A DNA stretch of 64,000 nucleotides, from positions 1 through 64,000 of the forward strand of contig NZ_WTYA01000014.1 of NCBI RefSeq assembly GCF_009828025.1. The letters run 5' to 3'. This DNA comes from Qipengyuania algicida. GTDB lineage: Bacteria > Pseudomonadota > Alphaproteobacteria > Sphingomonadales > Sphingomonadaceae. The position numbers and the translations under genes were made by a program. How positions within the stretch are numbered: position 1 is the first letter of the stretch; each line of letters opens with the position of its first letter. Below the pieces are notes generated by a model. It was given only the letters and a program-made list of their open reading frames with translations, was not told the origin of the DNA and made no database searches. Below are positions 34,489 to 44,027 of this stretch, in pieces.

Positions 34489-36843
34489 TCAGTGCCGATA
34501 CGATAGTGTGAGCCGAAACGTGGTGGGCGCCTGCGGTACATATTGTCGCGCAGCGAATATTCGCAGCGGGTTGCCATAAGCGAAGCTATCACCTCGGGCC
34601 CCGAACACATTGTCGAGCTTGATCGACAAGGCGAACGCGCCCCGCGTTGCTGAAATGCTCGCGGCGGCCGCGAGCGTGTTGCCCATGCCGCGATCCAGTG
34701 CCGGATCGAAGCTGAGCCGTGCAGGACCGAGATAGTTCAACCGGAAATTTGCATTCAGATCCCAGGGCCCGAACGTGACCTGCCTCGCGATTTCGAGACG
34801 CGAAGCCCAGTTAGGCACCACTGGGAGTCGGCGATCGTCCAGCAACAAACCGGTTTCGTTGCGCACGAGCAGCGCCGATTGGAGCGAGGTTCCTGCTGCA
34901 ACTGACCAACCGTGACGAAGGTTCAGCTTTGTGGACAACTCCGCACCGGAGATAGCGCCGGTCCCAGCGTTGATCGTTGCGATAATCCCACCCGGCAATA
35001 TACGATCGGACTGGATGCTGCTCCACCACGAATGATAAAGTTCCAGGCTGGTCGTGACCGGACCGAAACGCTGTCGCCAACCGCTTTCGAGGGTTGCGAG
35101 CTCATCTCCATCGAGCGGCACGGATGCCCCCGAAGCGTCCGAAGAGATTCCTCCCTGCCGGAACGACGAGCCATATCGAACATACGCAATACTATCGGCC
35201 CCTGCCTTGTATGCGAGCGCGACACTCGGCGTCAGCGCCCATCGTGAATGCGTATACTCGGCTGGCTGGGCGAAGGTGGTAAGCTCTTCCTTGAGGCTGT
35301 TGCGCGATGCGCGCAAGCCCAGACTGAGCTGCACTCTTGGCACCAGAATCCCGTTTACTTCTCCAAACAGCGAGGTTTCGAGCGTCGTCCGATTGATTGC
35401 GTCGATAACGGCGCTCCCATCGAATCCTTGAAGCTGTTGTGCACCACGATGGCGCGCCTGGAGATGGCTCAAACCTATCAGCCAATGGATCGGCGCCGAC
35501 GAACCGGTGAGGCGCGCTTCGCTGTCCCAAACAGTATAGGTTGCAGCATCGATGAGACGCTGGGGATCGGCGACACCCAACCCCGTGGCACCCTGTGTCG
35601 CATCATAGGTGCCGTCCACCGCATGGTGGGTATAGCCGGTCGACAATGTCAGATTGATCGCGCCCTTATAGGTCAGACTAAGTGATCCATGGATTAGGTC
35701 ATTATCCTGGGGCTCTGGTAATTGCACGGGCCGACTATAGCTTGCGGGCGAATAGACGTAGCTGCTGTCGCGTGAATTGAGCCACTGTGCCAACCCGCTG
35801 GCGTCCACGCGCCAACCATTGCCCGGCTCGATACCCAGAGCTGCCCTCAAACCGACGACACTCGATCGATTGGTGTCTTGCAAATTGCCCGTATCGATCC
35901 AGCCAGCGCTTTGATCGGCATAGGCCACCATTCGCACAGCAGCCGTTCCAGGTAACACGGGGAGATTTACTATTGCCGAGCCCGAGCTTGGTGCTCCGCC
36001 GTCAGCCACAAGCCCGCCTCCGAGCGAAGCTATAAACTGGGATTGCCCGAGCTCCGGCCGATTGCTGACGATGTGATAGACTCCGCCCATGGCTCCTGTG
36101 CCGTAAAGCGACCCCTGCGGCCCCTTGAGCACCTCCACCTTGCTGACATCAACCAGTCGAATATCTGGATCGGGTGCCTCATAGGTCAAACGCGTCTCGT
36201 CAAAGACGATTGCCACGGTCGACTGGCTGACGCCACCAAACGCACTGTCTGCAACGCCGCGAAGAAACAGGCGATTACGACCGGGACCTTGTCCAGCAAG
36301 CGACGCGCCGTCGACCCTGTCAGCGACGTATCCGGTGCCGTTCTGCGGCTGCACGGCATCCACCGGGGCCAGCGCGATGACCGCAACCGCGTCCGGGGTT
36401 GAACCAAGCTCAAGATCGCGTTTGGTCGCGGTGACGATTATCGGACTCGAGACTACTGATTTGATCGACTCCGTAGTGCCTGACGGCCTCGTTCGCCTGT
36501 CCGCCCTGCTCGGCGCTCGCTCGATCCGCCACGCGTTTGTGCCCACTGGTACGGCATGAAGGCCAGTATGTCGGAGCAGTCTGAACAGGGCTTCAGCCAC
36601 CGACATATGCCCGTGAATAGGCGGCGTTTCGAATTTGGGAAGCGCACCCACCGAACCGATCGATGCGTCAGTTTCCCGTGCGAGAATCGCGACAGCCTCC
36701 GGCAGGCTAACGGCCGGAATATCGATCGCGACTGACTTTGTTGATTGCGCGTGGAGTTCAGGGCTCCAGATGATAGACGTTGCCGCGAGCGACAATGCGA
36801 ATTGCCATAATCCTGGCGAGGTCTTTGACCGCCGACTTGCCAT
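34489..36843 (-). CDS. TonB-dependent receptor with N-terminal STN domain
   Basis: A 784-residue outer-membrane receptor of the FecA type. After a signal peptide (MASRRSKTSPGLWQFALSLA, ending ...LHAQS) comes an STN signalling domain (AIDIPAVSLPEAVAILARET...). The plug begins SSPIIVTATKRDLELG and contains VEVLKGPQGSLYGTGAMGGV, then a beta-barrel ending RLTLSYRH. STN domains contact FecR to trigger a sigma factor, and fecR/fecI-like genes lie directly upstream. The start at 36843 overlaps fecR by 86 bases; a start at 36897 is less likely. Ligand unknown, probably a siderophore. Confidence 0.88.
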   Translation of the reverse strand: MASRRSKTSPGLWQFALSLAATSIIWSPELHAQSTKSVAIDIPAVSLPEAVAILARETDASIGSVGALPKFETPPIHGHMSVAEALFRLLRHTGLHAVPVGTNAWRIERAPSRADRRTRPSGTTESIKSVVSSPIIVTATKRDLELGSTPDAVAVIALAPVDAVQPQNGTGYVADRVDGASLAGQGPGRNRLFLRGVADSAFGGVSQSTVAIVFDETRLTYEAPDPDIRLVDVSKVEVLKGPQGSLYGTGAMGGVYHIVSNRPELGQSQFIASLGGGLVADGGAPSSGSAIVNLPVLPGTAAVRMVAYADQSAGWIDTGNLQDTNRSSVVGLRAALGIEPGNGWRVDASGLAQWLNSRDSSYVYSPASYSRPVQLPEPQDNDLIHGSLSLTYKGAINLTLSTGYTHHAVDGTYDATQGATGLGVADPQRLIDAATYTVWDSEARLTGSSAPIHWLIGLSHLQARHRGAQQLQGFDGSAVIDAINRTTLETSLFGEVNGILVPRVQLSLGLRASRNSLKEELTTFAQPAEYTHSRWALTPSVALAYKAGADSIAYVRYGSSFRQGGISSDASGASVPLDGDELATLESGWRQRFGPVTTSLELYHSWWSSIQSDRILPGGIIATINAGTGAISGAELSTKLNLRHGWSVAAGTSLQSALLVRNETGLLLDDRRLPVVPNWASRLEIARQVTFGPWDLNANFRLNYLGPARLSFDPALDRGMGNTLAAAASISATRGAFALSIKLDNVFGARGDSFAYGNPLRIFAARQYVPQAPTTFRLTLSYRH

Positions 36844-37690
36844 CTTGGATTGAAAGAGTTCCCGAAAAGCGACGCTGGGCCAGCGCCGGAGAAACATTTA
36901 TGCGCAGCTGGCCGAAACGCGCAAGGTCGCTAACCACCACGGGAAGTGGCGTATCGTCATAACTAAGCCTACCTGTACGCCATTCGCCAACGGTGGCTGG
37001 CACGACCTTTGTCTCGATTGCCCGACGCGATTCCAAATCGAATCCGAACTGCTTGCCTGCTGAAAGTTTGATCGGCTCAGCCAAATTGTCGGAGGTCACT
37101 GTCAATGCGCCTTGAGCCACCGCAACGCGTGTACTCTGACCGTTCACCTGCACATCAAAGTCCGTGCCTATGTCGGAGATTTGCAGCGCGCCAGCCTTAA
37201 TCGTGAGACGCCTGCCATTCACATGCGCGATTGCGAAGTAGCCAGTCCCTATAAGCTCCATGACATGATCGCCGCGCCCGCTAACGACCAGTCGACTGTC
37301 AGGCGCCAGTGTGATGTGTGAACCATCTTCAAGAGCGATCTCGCGCGGGATGGTAGTGGTTGAATAGATAGTCGGCGTCGGCGAATGCAACTGAGGAACA
37401 AGAACAAGGCCTAACAGTGATGCGGCTATCGCTGTGCCCGCCCATATCGGCCACACCCGTTTGCGCCAAGATACCTTATGTTCACGGCTTGGATCATCTT
37501 CCACGGTTGCTAGTTCGCGGTCATAAACTGTTGCCAAGGCATCGGCCATTGCCACCTGGTCATAGGCTTCTCGATGGCGTGGATTCGCTTCAAGCCAGTC
37601 AGTGAATCCGTTCCAGTCCATGTCGTCACCTTCGCTGGCAAGATGCCAGCGAACTGCTTCATCAACGATGTGTCTGGAGAATTCCTTCAT
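36758..37690 (-). CDS. FecR family anti-sigma/signal transducer
   Basis: A 310-residue inner-membrane protein. The cytoplasmic N-terminus is a DUF4880 domain (HIVDEAVRWHLASEGDDMDW...WLEANPRHREAYDQV), followed by one membrane segment (AGTAIAASLLGLVLVPQL) and the periplasmic FecR domain (REIALEDGSHITLAPDSRLV). It relays receptor occupancy to the sigma factor. Its ATG overlaps the sigma-factor stop by four bases. The periplasmic C-terminus includes an STN-like segment (LPVVVSDLARFGQLRINVSP). Confidence 0.92.
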   Translation of the reverse strand: MKEFSRHIVDEAVRWHLASEGDDMDWNGFTDWLEANPRHREAYDQVAMADALATVYDRELATVEDDPSREHKVSWRKRVWPIWAGTAIAASLLGLVLVPQLHSPTPTIYSTTTIPREIALEDGSHITLAPDSRLVVSGRGDHVMELIGTGYFAIAHVNGRRLTIKAGALQISDIGTDFDVQVNGQSTRVAVAQGALTVTSDNLAEPIKLSAGKQFGFDLESRRAIETKVVPATVGEWRTGRLSYDDTPLPVVVSDLARFGQLRINVSPALAQRRFSGTLSIQDGKSAVKDLARIMAIRIVARGNVYHLEP

Positions 37691-38316
37691 CGATCCTTAC
37701 CGTCAGATGGCGTTCTTGCCTCGCGTCCGTCTACTTCCTTGGACGCCGCGCCATCGAAATATCCGGAGTTGGCCAAAGCATCACGAAGATGGCGCATTGC
37801 AGCAGCGATGTGTTTTTCTACCCCGCTGCGGCTGATACCCATCAAGCTCGCTATATTTGCTTGGCTGTGACCTTCAAATCTATAGAGAACAAGTGCGCGC
37901 CGAGCGCCGGGCGGCAACTGCGCGATTGCATCGCGAAGTACTTCGACCTCCTCCTCAACCAGCAGCGCATTTTCAGCACTGGGTGAAGGATCGCTGTGCA
38001 CGCTTTCAGTCGGTGCATAAGCGCCATCGTCGAGCCAGATGCGTTCTCTTCGCATACGCCGAGTTCGCTCGCGAACACGGTCGAGCACCAGATGATGCGC
38101 CATGCGAAACAGATATGCGCGGCCGTTCGCTATCGGTCCTGTAACGGTTGTCGCAGCCTTCAGCCACAGTTCTTGAAACAAGTCTTCGGCCTCATTCGAA
38201 TTCCCGCAACGAGCAGTCAGGAAACGGACTAGTTCTGGGCGATGCTCGTTTAGCAGCACGGTCAGGCCACCGCGTGTTGAAGTTCCATCATCATCGGTAT
38301 GCACGTTCGATTTCAA
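37687..38316 (-). CDS. FecI-like ECF sigma factor
   Basis: A 209-residue ECF sigma factor. Region 2 reads EAEDLFQELWLKAATTV and AYLFRMAHHLVLDRVRERTR; region 4 reads LPPGARRALVLYRFEGHSQA then NIASLMGISRSGVEKHIAAA. The region-4 helix is typical of FecI-type factors for iron-uptake genes. The start is probably a TTG at 38316. It heads the sigma-FecR-receptor unit. No Fur box was identified upstream by eye. Confidence 0.9.
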   Translation of the reverse strand: MKSNVHTDDDGTSTRGGLTVLLNEHRPELVRFLTARCGNSNEAEDLFQELWLKAATTVTGPIANGRAYLFRMAHHLVLDRVRERTRRMRRERIWLDDGAYAPTESVHSDPSPSAENALLVEEEVEVLRDAIAQLPPGARRALVLYRFEGHSQANIASLMGISRSGVEKHIAAAMRHLRDALANSGYFDGAASKEVDGREARTPSDGKDR

Positions 38317-38853
38317 ATGCTTGAAGCCAACCGTGAACTCCTAAAGCGAGCACGCTTCATCCGGCTGGTTGGGAATGTTAGCATTCGTACGATCAAGAGA
38401 GGAGCCATTGCTGAGCTGCAAGAATAGTTGAACGAACTCACCATAAGCGATCAGATTGAACTTGGTAGTCCACAATTGGTGATGCTCTGACCAATCATAA
38501 TACCGTCGCTCACGATAGCTTTCCTGATAATTTTTTTGGTCTCGCGGTTCGTTCACGCGGCGAGTTATGGCACCTTCTGGGCTGCATTCTGCCTGTCCGG
38601 TTCCGGCGCCGAAGTTGAGGAAGCTGACATTCGAACGAGGCAAGGGCTCGGTGAGCAGCCGCCGACAAAGCAGACGCTAAGCATCTCCAGTTGGCCCGAC
38701 AAAAGCTGAAACATGTTCTGGTGCAGACCGATGGCAACGGGACCAGAAGGCGACCGACTGGTTTCAGTGCCGCCTACTCATCCACTGCCCACTAAGGCGG
38801 ACTGGTACTGCGAATCCTTTGGTTCAGTTACATGACATCGATGTTTGCTCCGT
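38317..38853. other. 537-base gap without a supported gene
   Basis: Between the sigma-factor start and the beta-propeller gene stop. The only frame of note is 100 codons on the minus strand (38341-38643), an unrecognised sequence rich in Asn, Gln and Arg. It has no clear ribosome site. The region should contain the promoter of the sigma-factor unit and the 3' end of the receptor-phosphoesterase operon. Confidence 0.5.
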
Positions 38854-39864
38854 TCATCTAGCATGCTGCGGTTTCAGGATAAGGAAGTGAAAGCTTCCGG
38901 CAATCGCCTGAGGGCGCTTTCCTTGTTCGGATGGAGGATTGAACTTTGCCGTAGGCAGATAAATCATTCCTGACCTCAGATCGAGCGCGCCGGTCCTTGC
39001 ACCGACCTCGGTCGAAACACTCGCCAGCTTGCGAACTTTTGCTCCGCCAAGGTCCAGCACTTCGAGCGTACCGCTCTTGCCGCACGGGATGAGCGCGAGA
39101 CGGCGCACCGGATCCACCAGTACCGCGTCCGGTCCTGTACCAATTGGCACGGCCTGCTCGACCTTGTGCGTCATCACGTCGACAACTTCGGCGACGCCGT
39201 TGGCACAGGATGAGATGACGCGATCATGAGCCGCATCCAGCGCCATTCCTGTTGGCCCTTCGCAGCCAGGTAAAGCGATTGGCGTACCAGGCTTGCCGGT
39301 CGCCAGATTGACCGTCTCGATCTCGTTGCGGTCCTCATTATTGACGAACAAAGTGCGATGTGGCCCGATTACAGCATACTCGAGACCGGATTCTAGCGGG
39401 ATCTCCTTCACGATCTTGGCATTCTTTAGGTCGACTTCCGTGACCTTGCCCGCGTCAGCATTCATCGTGAGCAAATAGCCGCTCGCAGGATCAATGATCG
39501 CAGCATCAGGATCAGCTGGGACCGCGATCGATGCAAGCTGTTTGCCGCTTACCACATTGATAAGCCTTACAGTTGCGTCATGACCGCTGGTTACTGCGAT
39601 GTCATCAGTGCCAGCAATCGGTACGACTGCGTGACCATGATGGATCGAACCAATCATATGCACCGAATTTCCATGTGCGAGATCAACCATCGCGACCGCG
39701 TCCCCGTGCGTGACGAAAAGCCTATCGTGCACCGGATCGAAGGTTGAATAATCCCAACCCGCACCGTCGGGTAAAGCGATTGAGCCCGCATTCGCATAAG
39801 GTTGCGCCGAGGGTGCGGCGGCCACAAGACCGATACTCGCAACAGCGAGAAGAATATTGCGCAT
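38854..39864 (-). CDS. YncE-like periplasmic beta-propeller protein
   Basis: A 336-residue protein with a signal peptide (MRNILLAVASIGLVAAAPSA) and YVTN/YncE-type beta-propeller repeats, each with a pattern like DPVHDRLFVTHGDAVAMVDL, then GHDATVRLINVVSGKQLASI and VDVMTHKVEQAVPIGTGPDA. Such proteins bind partners or DNA-like ligands in the periplasm and often accompany TonB receptors. It is the third gene of the receptor-phosphoesterase unit. The ATG at 39864 has GGAG upstream in the sense strand; an upstream TTG would add 11 residues. Confidence 0.85.
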   Translation of the reverse strand: MRNILLAVASIGLVAAAPSAQPYANAGSIALPDGAGWDYSTFDPVHDRLFVTHGDAVAMVDLAHGNSVHMIGSIHHGHAVVPIAGTDDIAVTSGHDATVRLINVVSGKQLASIAVPADPDAAIIDPASGYLLTMNADAGKVTEVDLKNAKIVKEIPLESGLEYAVIGPHRTLFVNNEDRNEIETVNLATGKPGTPIALPGCEGPTGMALDAAHDRVISSCANGVAEVVDVMTHKVEQAVPIGTGPDAVLVDPVRRLALIPCGKSGTLEVLDLGGAKVRKLASVSTEVGARTGALDLRSGMIYLPTAKFNPPSEQGKRPQAIAGSFHFLILKPQHAR

Positions 39865-39907
39865 GGGAGTTTCCTTGTTTTGCGTACCCAAATTCAATCG
39901 TTTGTCG

Positions 39908-41077
39908 TTAGCGAGTTTGACCTGATCGGCTCACAGCGAAAAGCGGCGCCATCGTCGTCACGCCTTCATCCCCATCCGCGGCATGGCCCAGATAATGGGT
40001 AATCCCAAATGCGGCCTCGGTCGTGCGCAGAAGCGAGTAATGGTTGTAAGGCGTCGGATCCACGATTTGGCCGCTTCCATGATTTGTGATTACGATGGTG
40101 ACGATGTGGCCGCCACCGAAATTCGCCTTGCTTGACAAATTGTAACCACAGCAACCCTGTACGCCGGACTTGCGTGCCTCCTTGTTGTTCTCGTCGAAAG
40201 TGACGACGATCGCGCTGTTGTCGGCACCATGCCAGAATTTCGCATGAGTGATGGCGTCCACTAGCCGCCCGATTTCCGCATCGCCACGGTGGATCAGCGC
40301 TGGCGTATTCGTTTCGAGACAATTGGCTGGCACGCTTGGTCCATCATCCACGCCTCGGCCGTGCATTTCGTTGCATTGGTTGGGAATGATATGCGCGTAA
40401 TTGGGCACATTGCCTGAAGCGAGATCGGCCTTGAGCTGATCGAACCCTACGAAATGCTGTCGCAGTTCGAGGTAGCCTTCGGAATTGATGGAGTGGAAGT
40501 TCACGAAGCCGTTGTGCTTGGCGGCATAGATTTCGTAAGGCTTCCCTTTGATCGGATAGTCCGGCGTCGGCCAGCGCGGCACCAGTGAGCCGGCGGACGG
40601 TATGTCTTCCATATAGGATTTCCAGGTCAAACCTCGCGCAGCCAACTGGTCCATCAAGCTTGGCTTTGTCAGATCGTGATCTGCGTAGCCAGGCTTGTGC
40701 GAATCCTCGCAGAAATGGCTTTCCGTATCCTGACGACAGAAAAACGCATCGTCATCGTGAATGCCGAAAGTGTCGCCGCCGAGCATGGCGATGTAATTCC
40801 CCTCGCTGGAATGGACCTCGGCATAGAAGTGGCTAGCGAGGCCGTATTCGTGCGCCAGACGATGGATCACCGGTGTCCATGCCGGATGATCCATGATCTG
40901 ATGATAACCCTTGTTTTCCTCCACGATCACAAAAATATGCTGGTAGCGCGGCATAGCTCGCGGCGCTGACAACGTCCGAGCTGAGGTTCGAGGGGCGGGT
41001 GGATGGGATGCCGCCGAAAGCGAACCGATCAGAAGGACTCCGGCAAGGATTTTGCCAAAACGAGCTATGCTACGCAT
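39908..41077 (-). CDS. secreted phosphoesterase (phospholipase C/AcpA family)
   Basis: A 389-residue exported enzyme with signal peptide (FGKILAGVLLIGSLSAA). The phosphoesterase domain starts with RYQHIFVIVEENKGYHQIMD, the metal-site motif of the family (E-E-N), and ends with a second metal block AIVVTFDENNKEA. Other blocks are HSSEGNYIAMLGG and PNYAHIIPNQCNEMHG. It probably hydrolyses phosphomono- or diesters, perhaps phospholipid headgroups. It follows the receptor gene by five bases. Four cysteines suggest periplasmic disulfides. Confidence 0.87.
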   Translation of the reverse strand: MRSIARFGKILAGVLLIGSLSAASHPPAPRTSARTLSAPRAMPRYQHIFVIVEENKGYHQIMDHPAWTPVIHRLAHEYGLASHFYAEVHSSEGNYIAMLGGDTFGIHDDDAFFCRQDTESHFCEDSHKPGYADHDLTKPSLMDQLAARGLTWKSYMEDIPSAGSLVPRWPTPDYPIKGKPYEIYAAKHNGFVNFHSINSEGYLELRQHFVGFDQLKADLASGNVPNYAHIIPNQCNEMHGRGVDDGPSVPANCLETNTPALIHRGDAEIGRLVDAITHAKFWHGADNSAIVVTFDENNKEARKSGVQGCCGYNLSSKANFGGGHIVTIVITNHGSGQIVDPTPYNHYSLLRTTEAAFGITHYLGHAADGDEGVTTMAPLFAVSRSGQTR

Positions 41078-41082
41078 CTCGA

Positions 41083-43698
41083 TTATTTCCCGAAATTGAA
41101 GCGAATACCGGCCATATAGTCGGCCTGGTAATATTCACGCTGGATGGGATAGCGCGGATCGGATGACTGCGTGAATGCCAGCTTGGTGTTGGTAAGATTC
41201 TTTGCCGAGAAGAACACACTCAGCTGCTTGCTAAATGCATAGGAAATATCCGCGTCGAGCCGGAAGCGCGGCTGCGAATAGATGTCAGTCGCGCTGGAGT
41301 CTCCGACCCCGAAGATGTTCTTCGAGACATACGAAGCACCCAGATGGGCATCGACCGGTCCCTTCTCGTAGAACAGCGTGGCGTTGTAAGCGAAGTTCGA
41401 CGTCTGCGGCAGGGTTCCGTAAGAGATGGCCAGTGTGGCTGGATCCTGATGAATCCCGCCGCGCGAATGGAGTGCGGTCACATTGCCGTCGAATCCGAAG
41501 CCGCTCCACCAGCCTGGCAGGAACAGGAACTGCTGACGCATTTCCAGCTCCACGCCGTAAACATGCGCCGATCCGATGTCGTTGTAGCCGATAATCGTAC
41601 CTGACGAGCCACCGAAAGCTGGATCGGAAACATTGTTTATCTGCGTTTGCACGATATAATTGCTGAGCTGATCATAAAATCCAGTGATTGAGATAAGCCC
41701 TCCGGTGGGCGTGTAATATTCGGCCGCCAGATCAAAGTTATGGCCAATCGTAGGTTTGAGATTTGGGTTACCCCCGATGATGGTAGGCGTGCCGCTATTC
41801 GAAAATGACCGAGCTGCGGTAATCTGGTTGAAGCCTGGGCGAGCGATAGTGGTCGAATAGGCTCCGCGAAGCAGGAAATTCGGCGACATCTTGTACTTCA
41901 GGCTTAGATCCGGAAAGAAGTCCGAATAATTATGTGTCGCAACCGGCGAAACTCCCCCGGAGACCTGTGACGGATCGACCCGATAGGTGGCCTTGGTCGC
42001 TTCGAACCGAACGCCGCCGACAACCGACAATTGCCCGAAATTGCCGCTGTACTGCAGATAGCCGCCGTAAACGTCTTCCTTGTCGTTATAGTAGGCGTCG
42101 AGGCTCTCGATCAACGGACCTTGCGGAATCTGCTCGAACTTCGAGTAGATCGGCGTCGGGCCGATATTATATGCACCCCCATAATAGACCTGATCGCCGC
42201 CTTGACTGAAATCGGCGTAGCTGGCGCTAGGGTCGATGAAGTCGGCTTGGTATTGGTGGTTCACTCGCTTGCGTAGCCGCGCGCTGGCGCCCAACTGGAT
42301 TTTGGCATCTTCGCCGAACCCGACCGGGACACCGACATTGAAAACGCCCGACCATTCATCATCGCCGACATGCGAAACGCGATTGTTGCCGCCAAATGAG
42401 GTGTAGATCGACGGATCGGTGAGATTGACTCCGCCATTGGCGTCATACGTCGGAACTGCAGGATTGATGACGTTATTGTAGGTAGCGCTGAACGTGTTCG
42501 GCGTGCTCCAACCGCCGTACATCGAATAGGGAAATTCATCGTGACCATTGGTGTAGGCGAGTTTCGCATTGATGGTGACGCCGTTGTCGAACGTCGTGCT
42601 GCCGCCCGCTTCGATCAGATCGTTGCCTAGCACCTCACGGGTCGAAATGACCACTTCCTTGGCGGTCACGCCATTGCCGGTAATGTCACCAAGACTGCTG
42701 ATCGAGTTGATACTGTCGGCAAGACCATTGAGCTGATATTCGTGTTTGTAGGCGTTCTCGACATAGCCCGAATAAAGCCCACGCACATAAAATTTGGTCG
42801 AATCATTCGGCCGGAACACGAGACTGCCGGACAAGCCCTGCCGGGTACGGTGATAATCATACAGACGCGGCTGGAGATCGTCATAAAGCTTGCTGGCTAC
42901 GTAGGGATCGGTGCCAGCCGGAGCAGCCGACGGATTATTGATATAATCCGCCTCTACGTCGTTGATCCCGCGCTGGTCTTGATCGTAGGCATAGGAGAGC
43001 GTCAAGCTGAAGTGGTGTGCGCCCGAGGCGGTAGTGCCCCCAAAGCCGGCGCCGACGGTGATGTTGCCCTGATAGCGGCGCGAATTGCGTAGCGTCTCGA
43101 CGCCGAGTGCGCCCCCGCCCGACACCATCAGGCTCTTCTGCGGGTCGATTTCGCGCGGGAGAATGTTCACCGTACCGCCTAACCCCTCCGCATCCATTGC
43201 TGGGGTCACTGACTTGATCACTTCAAGGCCACCGAGAATACCCGCTGGAAAGGCGTCGAAGGCCACTGCGCGGCTGCCACCCTGCGGAGAAGCAGGGTTC
43301 GAGGGGGTCAGCTGCACGCCGTCATAGGTGGTCGCATTAAGGTCAGCATCAAGGCCGCGAATATTGATGAAGCGCCCCTCACCGCTATCCGATTCCATCT
43401 GGATACCGGGAATGCGTTGCAGTGCTTCGGCAGCATTTACGTCAGGGAGTGCGGTAATCTCGCTGGGCGTGCGAACATCCATGACGATCGACGCTGACTT
43501 CTTGATCTGGGCGGCCTGCTCGCGCTTGCCGGTGACGATGATCTGCCCGGCCGGTCCGGTCGTGGGTAATGCTGGTGCGGATGCAGCCGGATCGCCAACT
43601 GTCGGCGTTGGAGCTGCTCCCGTATCCTTGGCTAATGCGAGCTGGGGGCATGCGATTGCGAACACTGCCGTTGAGAGCAGCAAGCCGGTCCTGAACAT
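41083..43698 (-). CDS. TonB-dependent receptor paired with a phosphoesterase
   Basis: An 871-residue outer-membrane receptor. The signal peptide is followed by a plug with a TonB box region (GQIIVTGKREQAAQIKKSAS) and the plug core SEITALPDVNAAEALQRIPG and MDAEGLGGTVNIL. The barrel ends GIRFNFGK, with a terminal aromatic pattern as expected. It has the size and plug of Caulobacter-type receptors for organic substrates, not of small siderophore receptors. A strong AGGAGG lies before the ATG. With the enzyme and propeller it forms a three-gene uptake unit. Confidence 0.93.
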   Translation of the reverse strand: MFRTGLLLSTAVFAIACPQLALAKDTGAAPTPTVGDPAASAPALPTTGPAGQIIVTGKREQAAQIKKSASIVMDVRTPSEITALPDVNAAEALQRIPGIQMESDSGEGRFINIRGLDADLNATTYDGVQLTPSNPASPQGGSRAVAFDAFPAGILGGLEVIKSVTPAMDAEGLGGTVNILPREIDPQKSLMVSGGGALGVETLRNSRRYQGNITVGAGFGGTTASGAHHFSLTLSYAYDQDQRGINDVEADYINNPSAAPAGTDPYVASKLYDDLQPRLYDYHRTRQGLSGSLVFRPNDSTKFYVRGLYSGYVENAYKHEYQLNGLADSINSISSLGDITGNGVTAKEVVISTREVLGNDLIEAGGSTTFDNGVTINAKLAYTNGHDEFPYSMYGGWSTPNTFSATYNNVINPAVPTYDANGGVNLTDPSIYTSFGGNNRVSHVGDDEWSGVFNVGVPVGFGEDAKIQLGASARLRKRVNHQYQADFIDPSASYADFSQGGDQVYYGGAYNIGPTPIYSKFEQIPQGPLIESLDAYYNDKEDVYGGYLQYSGNFGQLSVVGGVRFEATKATYRVDPSQVSGGVSPVATHNYSDFFPDLSLKYKMSPNFLLRGAYSTTIARPGFNQITAARSFSNSGTPTIIGGNPNLKPTIGHNFDLAAEYYTPTGGLISITGFYDQLSNYIVQTQINNVSDPAFGGSSGTIIGYNDIGSAHVYGVELEMRQQFLFLPGWWSGFGFDGNVTALHSRGGIHQDPATLAISYGTLPQTSNFAYNATLFYEKGPVDAHLGASYVSKNIFGVGDSSATDIYSQPRFRLDADISYAFSKQLSVFFSAKNLTNTKLAFTQSSDPRYPIQREYYQADYMAGIRFNFGK

Positions 43699-44027
43699 TG
43701 TTTCCTCCTAGACTGAGTCGAAGGAATGGCTGGGCTTGGTCTGTGACGGATCTGTTTCAAATGCCTAAGGTGTCCAAAATGTATACTTTGATGGATCTCA
43801 ATTTTCGATTTTCTCTATTTAGTTTGAGCGAAAATGAATCCCGAACTCCGGCAAATTTTTGGATTTTCTCCAAAATATCTTGGCTCATGAGAATGATAGA
43901 CCCAAAACTCCGGCAAAAAGTGAAATATACCATTTGCCAAATTTTCAGCTTTTTAGGAACGAGCAAATATAACATCGATTTGTTTAACTGTCAGGTCGAA
44001 AATGACAAATAAACAGGAGAATAATCG
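43699..44027. other. AT-rich divergent intergenic region
   Basis: About 330 bases between the divergent receptor gene (43698, minus) and the lipoprotein gene (44028, plus). From about 43760 to 44010 it is strikingly AT-rich compared with both sides. AACTCCGGCAAA occurs at about 43843 and again near 43907, an imperfectly spaced direct repeat. The short open frames here look random. It probably holds both promoters; composition suggests foreign origin or binding of an AT-seeking nucleoid protein. Confidence 0.6.

Noticed and set aside
38341-38643. 100-codon minus-strand frame before the sigma-factor gene
   Set aside because: No ribosome site, no recognisable family and an unusual composition; treated as part of an intergenic gap.
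43741-43758. Possible Pho box CTGTGACGGATCTGTTTC upstream of the receptor-phosphoesterase operon
   Set aside because: Only the CTGT cores of the two seven-base units match well, and the orientation points away from the operon it should control.
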